Shown here: in pieces, positions 63,369 through 64,000 of the stretch | How positions within the stretch are numbered: position 1 is the stretch's first letter | How the letters are laid out: each line of letters begins with the position of its first letter | Origin: an uncultured Clostridia bacterium | Lineage (GTDB): Bacteria; Bacillota; Clostridia; Christensenellales; UBA1242 | Length of the DNA: 64,000 nt | NCBI GenBank assembly: GCA_944372335.1 | Contig: CALVYQ010000001.1 | Span: forward strand, 1 to 64,000 | Reading direction: 5' to 3' | Position numbers and translations under genes: made by a program | Notes under the pieces: model-generated | Database searches by the model: none | Seen by the model: only the letters and a program-made list of their open reading frames with translations | What the model was told of the DNA's origin: nothing

Positions 63369-63932
63369 ATGGCTAGAAATCGTAATTTAAATTATTTTAA
63401 CAATGACTATTTAGATTTGCTAAACGATGACAATATTAAATATATTACCAAAAAATCAACCGAGATGCATTATCCAAAAGAATGGTATGACAGTATGTTT
63501 TATGAAATTTTGGACTATGAATATAGAAAAGTTGATGGAAGTATAGAAAGAGTTGATTACAGCAAAAATGAAAAAGTTGTATATTTGAAAATCATTAAAT
63601 TGAACAGTGAGACAATGGAAGAACAGAAGGTGGGTTATGTGTCAATAAGAGATTATAACCTGTACTTCACAAATCTATTGCTTAATAGTTCGTATAAACA
63701 GGATAAAACTTTGATTGCGGATGATTTTCCTGTTATGATTATGATAAATGATGGAAATGGTAAATTACATTTCCAAACTTCTCAAGAAGAAAAACAACAA
63801 ATAGAGATTTCTCAAAAAGCTTTTGTTTCTGAAATGACAAGTGCTTTTGGGCGAAGTTATTTAGATGATTATAATAAGCATTTAAATAAACTTAAATCCA
63901 TATTTGAATACAATGGTATAAAAACCAAATAA
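63369..63932 (+). CDS. hypothetical protein between rpsG and fusA (187 aa)
   Basis: I do not recognise this protein. It is soluble, Asn- and Tyr-rich, with a helical N-terminus (NNDYLDLLNDDNIKYI), a central strand-rich region (KVVYLKIIKL ... VGYVSIRDYNLYF, PVMIMINDGNGKLHF) and a C-terminal helical tail. An AAAGGAG site gives a firm start, and fusA follows 20 bp later with another strong site, so all are probably on one mRNA. In most bacteria rpsG is followed directly by fusA; this gene is an insertion into a highly conserved order. Confidence 0.7.
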   Translation: MARNRNLNYFNNDYLDLLNDDNIKYITKKSTEMHYPKEWYDSMFYEILDYEYRKVDGSIERVDYSKNEKVVYLKIIKLNSETMEEQKVGYVSIRDYNLYFTNLLLNSSYKQDKTLIADDFPVMIMINDGNGKLHFQTSQEEKQQIEISQKAFVSEMTSAFGRSYLDDYNKHLNKLKSIFEYNGIKTK

Positions 63933-63952
63933 ATTTTAAAAAGGAGAAAAAT

Positions 63953-64000
63953 ATGGCTACCGATTTAACTATGGTGCGTAATGTTGGTATTATGGCTCAC
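63953..64000 (+). CDS. fusA: elongation factor G, N-terminal fragment at window end
   Basis: The last 48 bases encode MATDLTMVRNVGIMAH, matching the EF-G start, whose G1 region begins NxGIxAHxDxGKTT. An AAGGAG site precedes the ATG. The gene is cut by the window edge. Identity is supported by the S12-S7 context. Confidence 0.9.
   Translation, partial: MATDLTMVRNVGIMAH

Noticed and set aside
1..64000. CRISPR arrays, prophage or plasmid functions
   Set aside because: No regularly spaced direct repeats, phage structural genes, integrases or replication genes were seen; the VirB4-like ATPase alone does not make an integrative element.

Overview
The window is AT-rich bacterial chromosome with standard stop codons. 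It looks like an uncultured, spore-forming low-GC Firmicute of the class Clostridia. The evidence is SpoIIGA next to a SigE-type sigma factor, SpoVG, HemZ, a meso-DAP-type MurE (DNPR motif), a Gram-positive DivIB/FtsQ, strong Shine-Dalgarno sites and TTGACA-N17-TATAAT promoters. Surface lipoproteins with GLUG and InlB-type repeats suggest a gut or host-associated member. No phage, IS element or CRISPR array was seen.

Layout. 1-1.5 kb: two minus-strand small or LRR proteins and spoVG. 1.7-6.3 kb: murC, then an alpha/beta hydrolase-membrane-anchored murF-ddl operon. 6.5-7.7 kb: a frameshifted lipoprotein gene with a 9-G tract. 7.8-8.7 kb: a nucleoside kinase-like gene. 8.9-15 kb: murE-mraY-murD-ftsW, then murA. 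15.3-17.7 kb: an intact GLUG/InlB lipoprotein, paralogous to the broken one. 17.9-20.7 kb: ftsQ/divIB, a prephenate dehydratase-like protein, an HD phosphohydrolase and an amber-interrupted GNAT gene. 20.8 kb: tRNA-Leu(CAA). 21.2-27.1 kb: recJ-relA-hemZ. 27.3-30 kb: spoIIGA-sigE, a DUF1858 protein and a PRC-barrel-like protein. 30.2-44 kb: an orphan VirB4-like ATPase coupled to a ~3,700-residue lipoprotein. 44.4-51.8 kb: rpoB-rpoC behind an attenuator-like leader. 51.9-53.2 kb: two unknown genes. 53.3-54.6 kb: serS. 54.8-57.2 kb: ftsA-ftsZ. 57.3-59 kb: glmS. 59.3-61.9 kb: a very large sigma-70-like protein with tandem C-terminal repeats. 62-64 kb: the str operon (rpsL, rpsG, two unknown ORFs, start of fusA).

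How it fits together. Most of the soluble and membrane steps of peptidoglycan precursor synthesis are here (GlmS, MurA, MurC, MurD, MurE, MurF, Ddl, MraY) with division proteins FtsW, FtsQ, FtsA and FtsZ, but the dcw order is broken up and murB and murG are absent. FtsA lacks its usual C-terminal membrane helix. Rel has lost its hydrolase residues but keeps the synthetase. RpoB has Gln at the classical rifampicin residue His526.

Most unusual items: (1) the 873-residue sigma-like protein with about six degenerate repeats after sigma-2/sigma-4; (2) the orphan PrgI/VirB4-like ATPase followed 13 nt later by a giant GLUG lipoprotein; (3) an 82-nt, almost gap-free cloverleaf of perfect inverted repeats between rpsL and rpsG; (4) structured, terminator-ending leaders before rpoB and rpsL; (5) several leaderless promoter-start arrangements for cell-wall genes.
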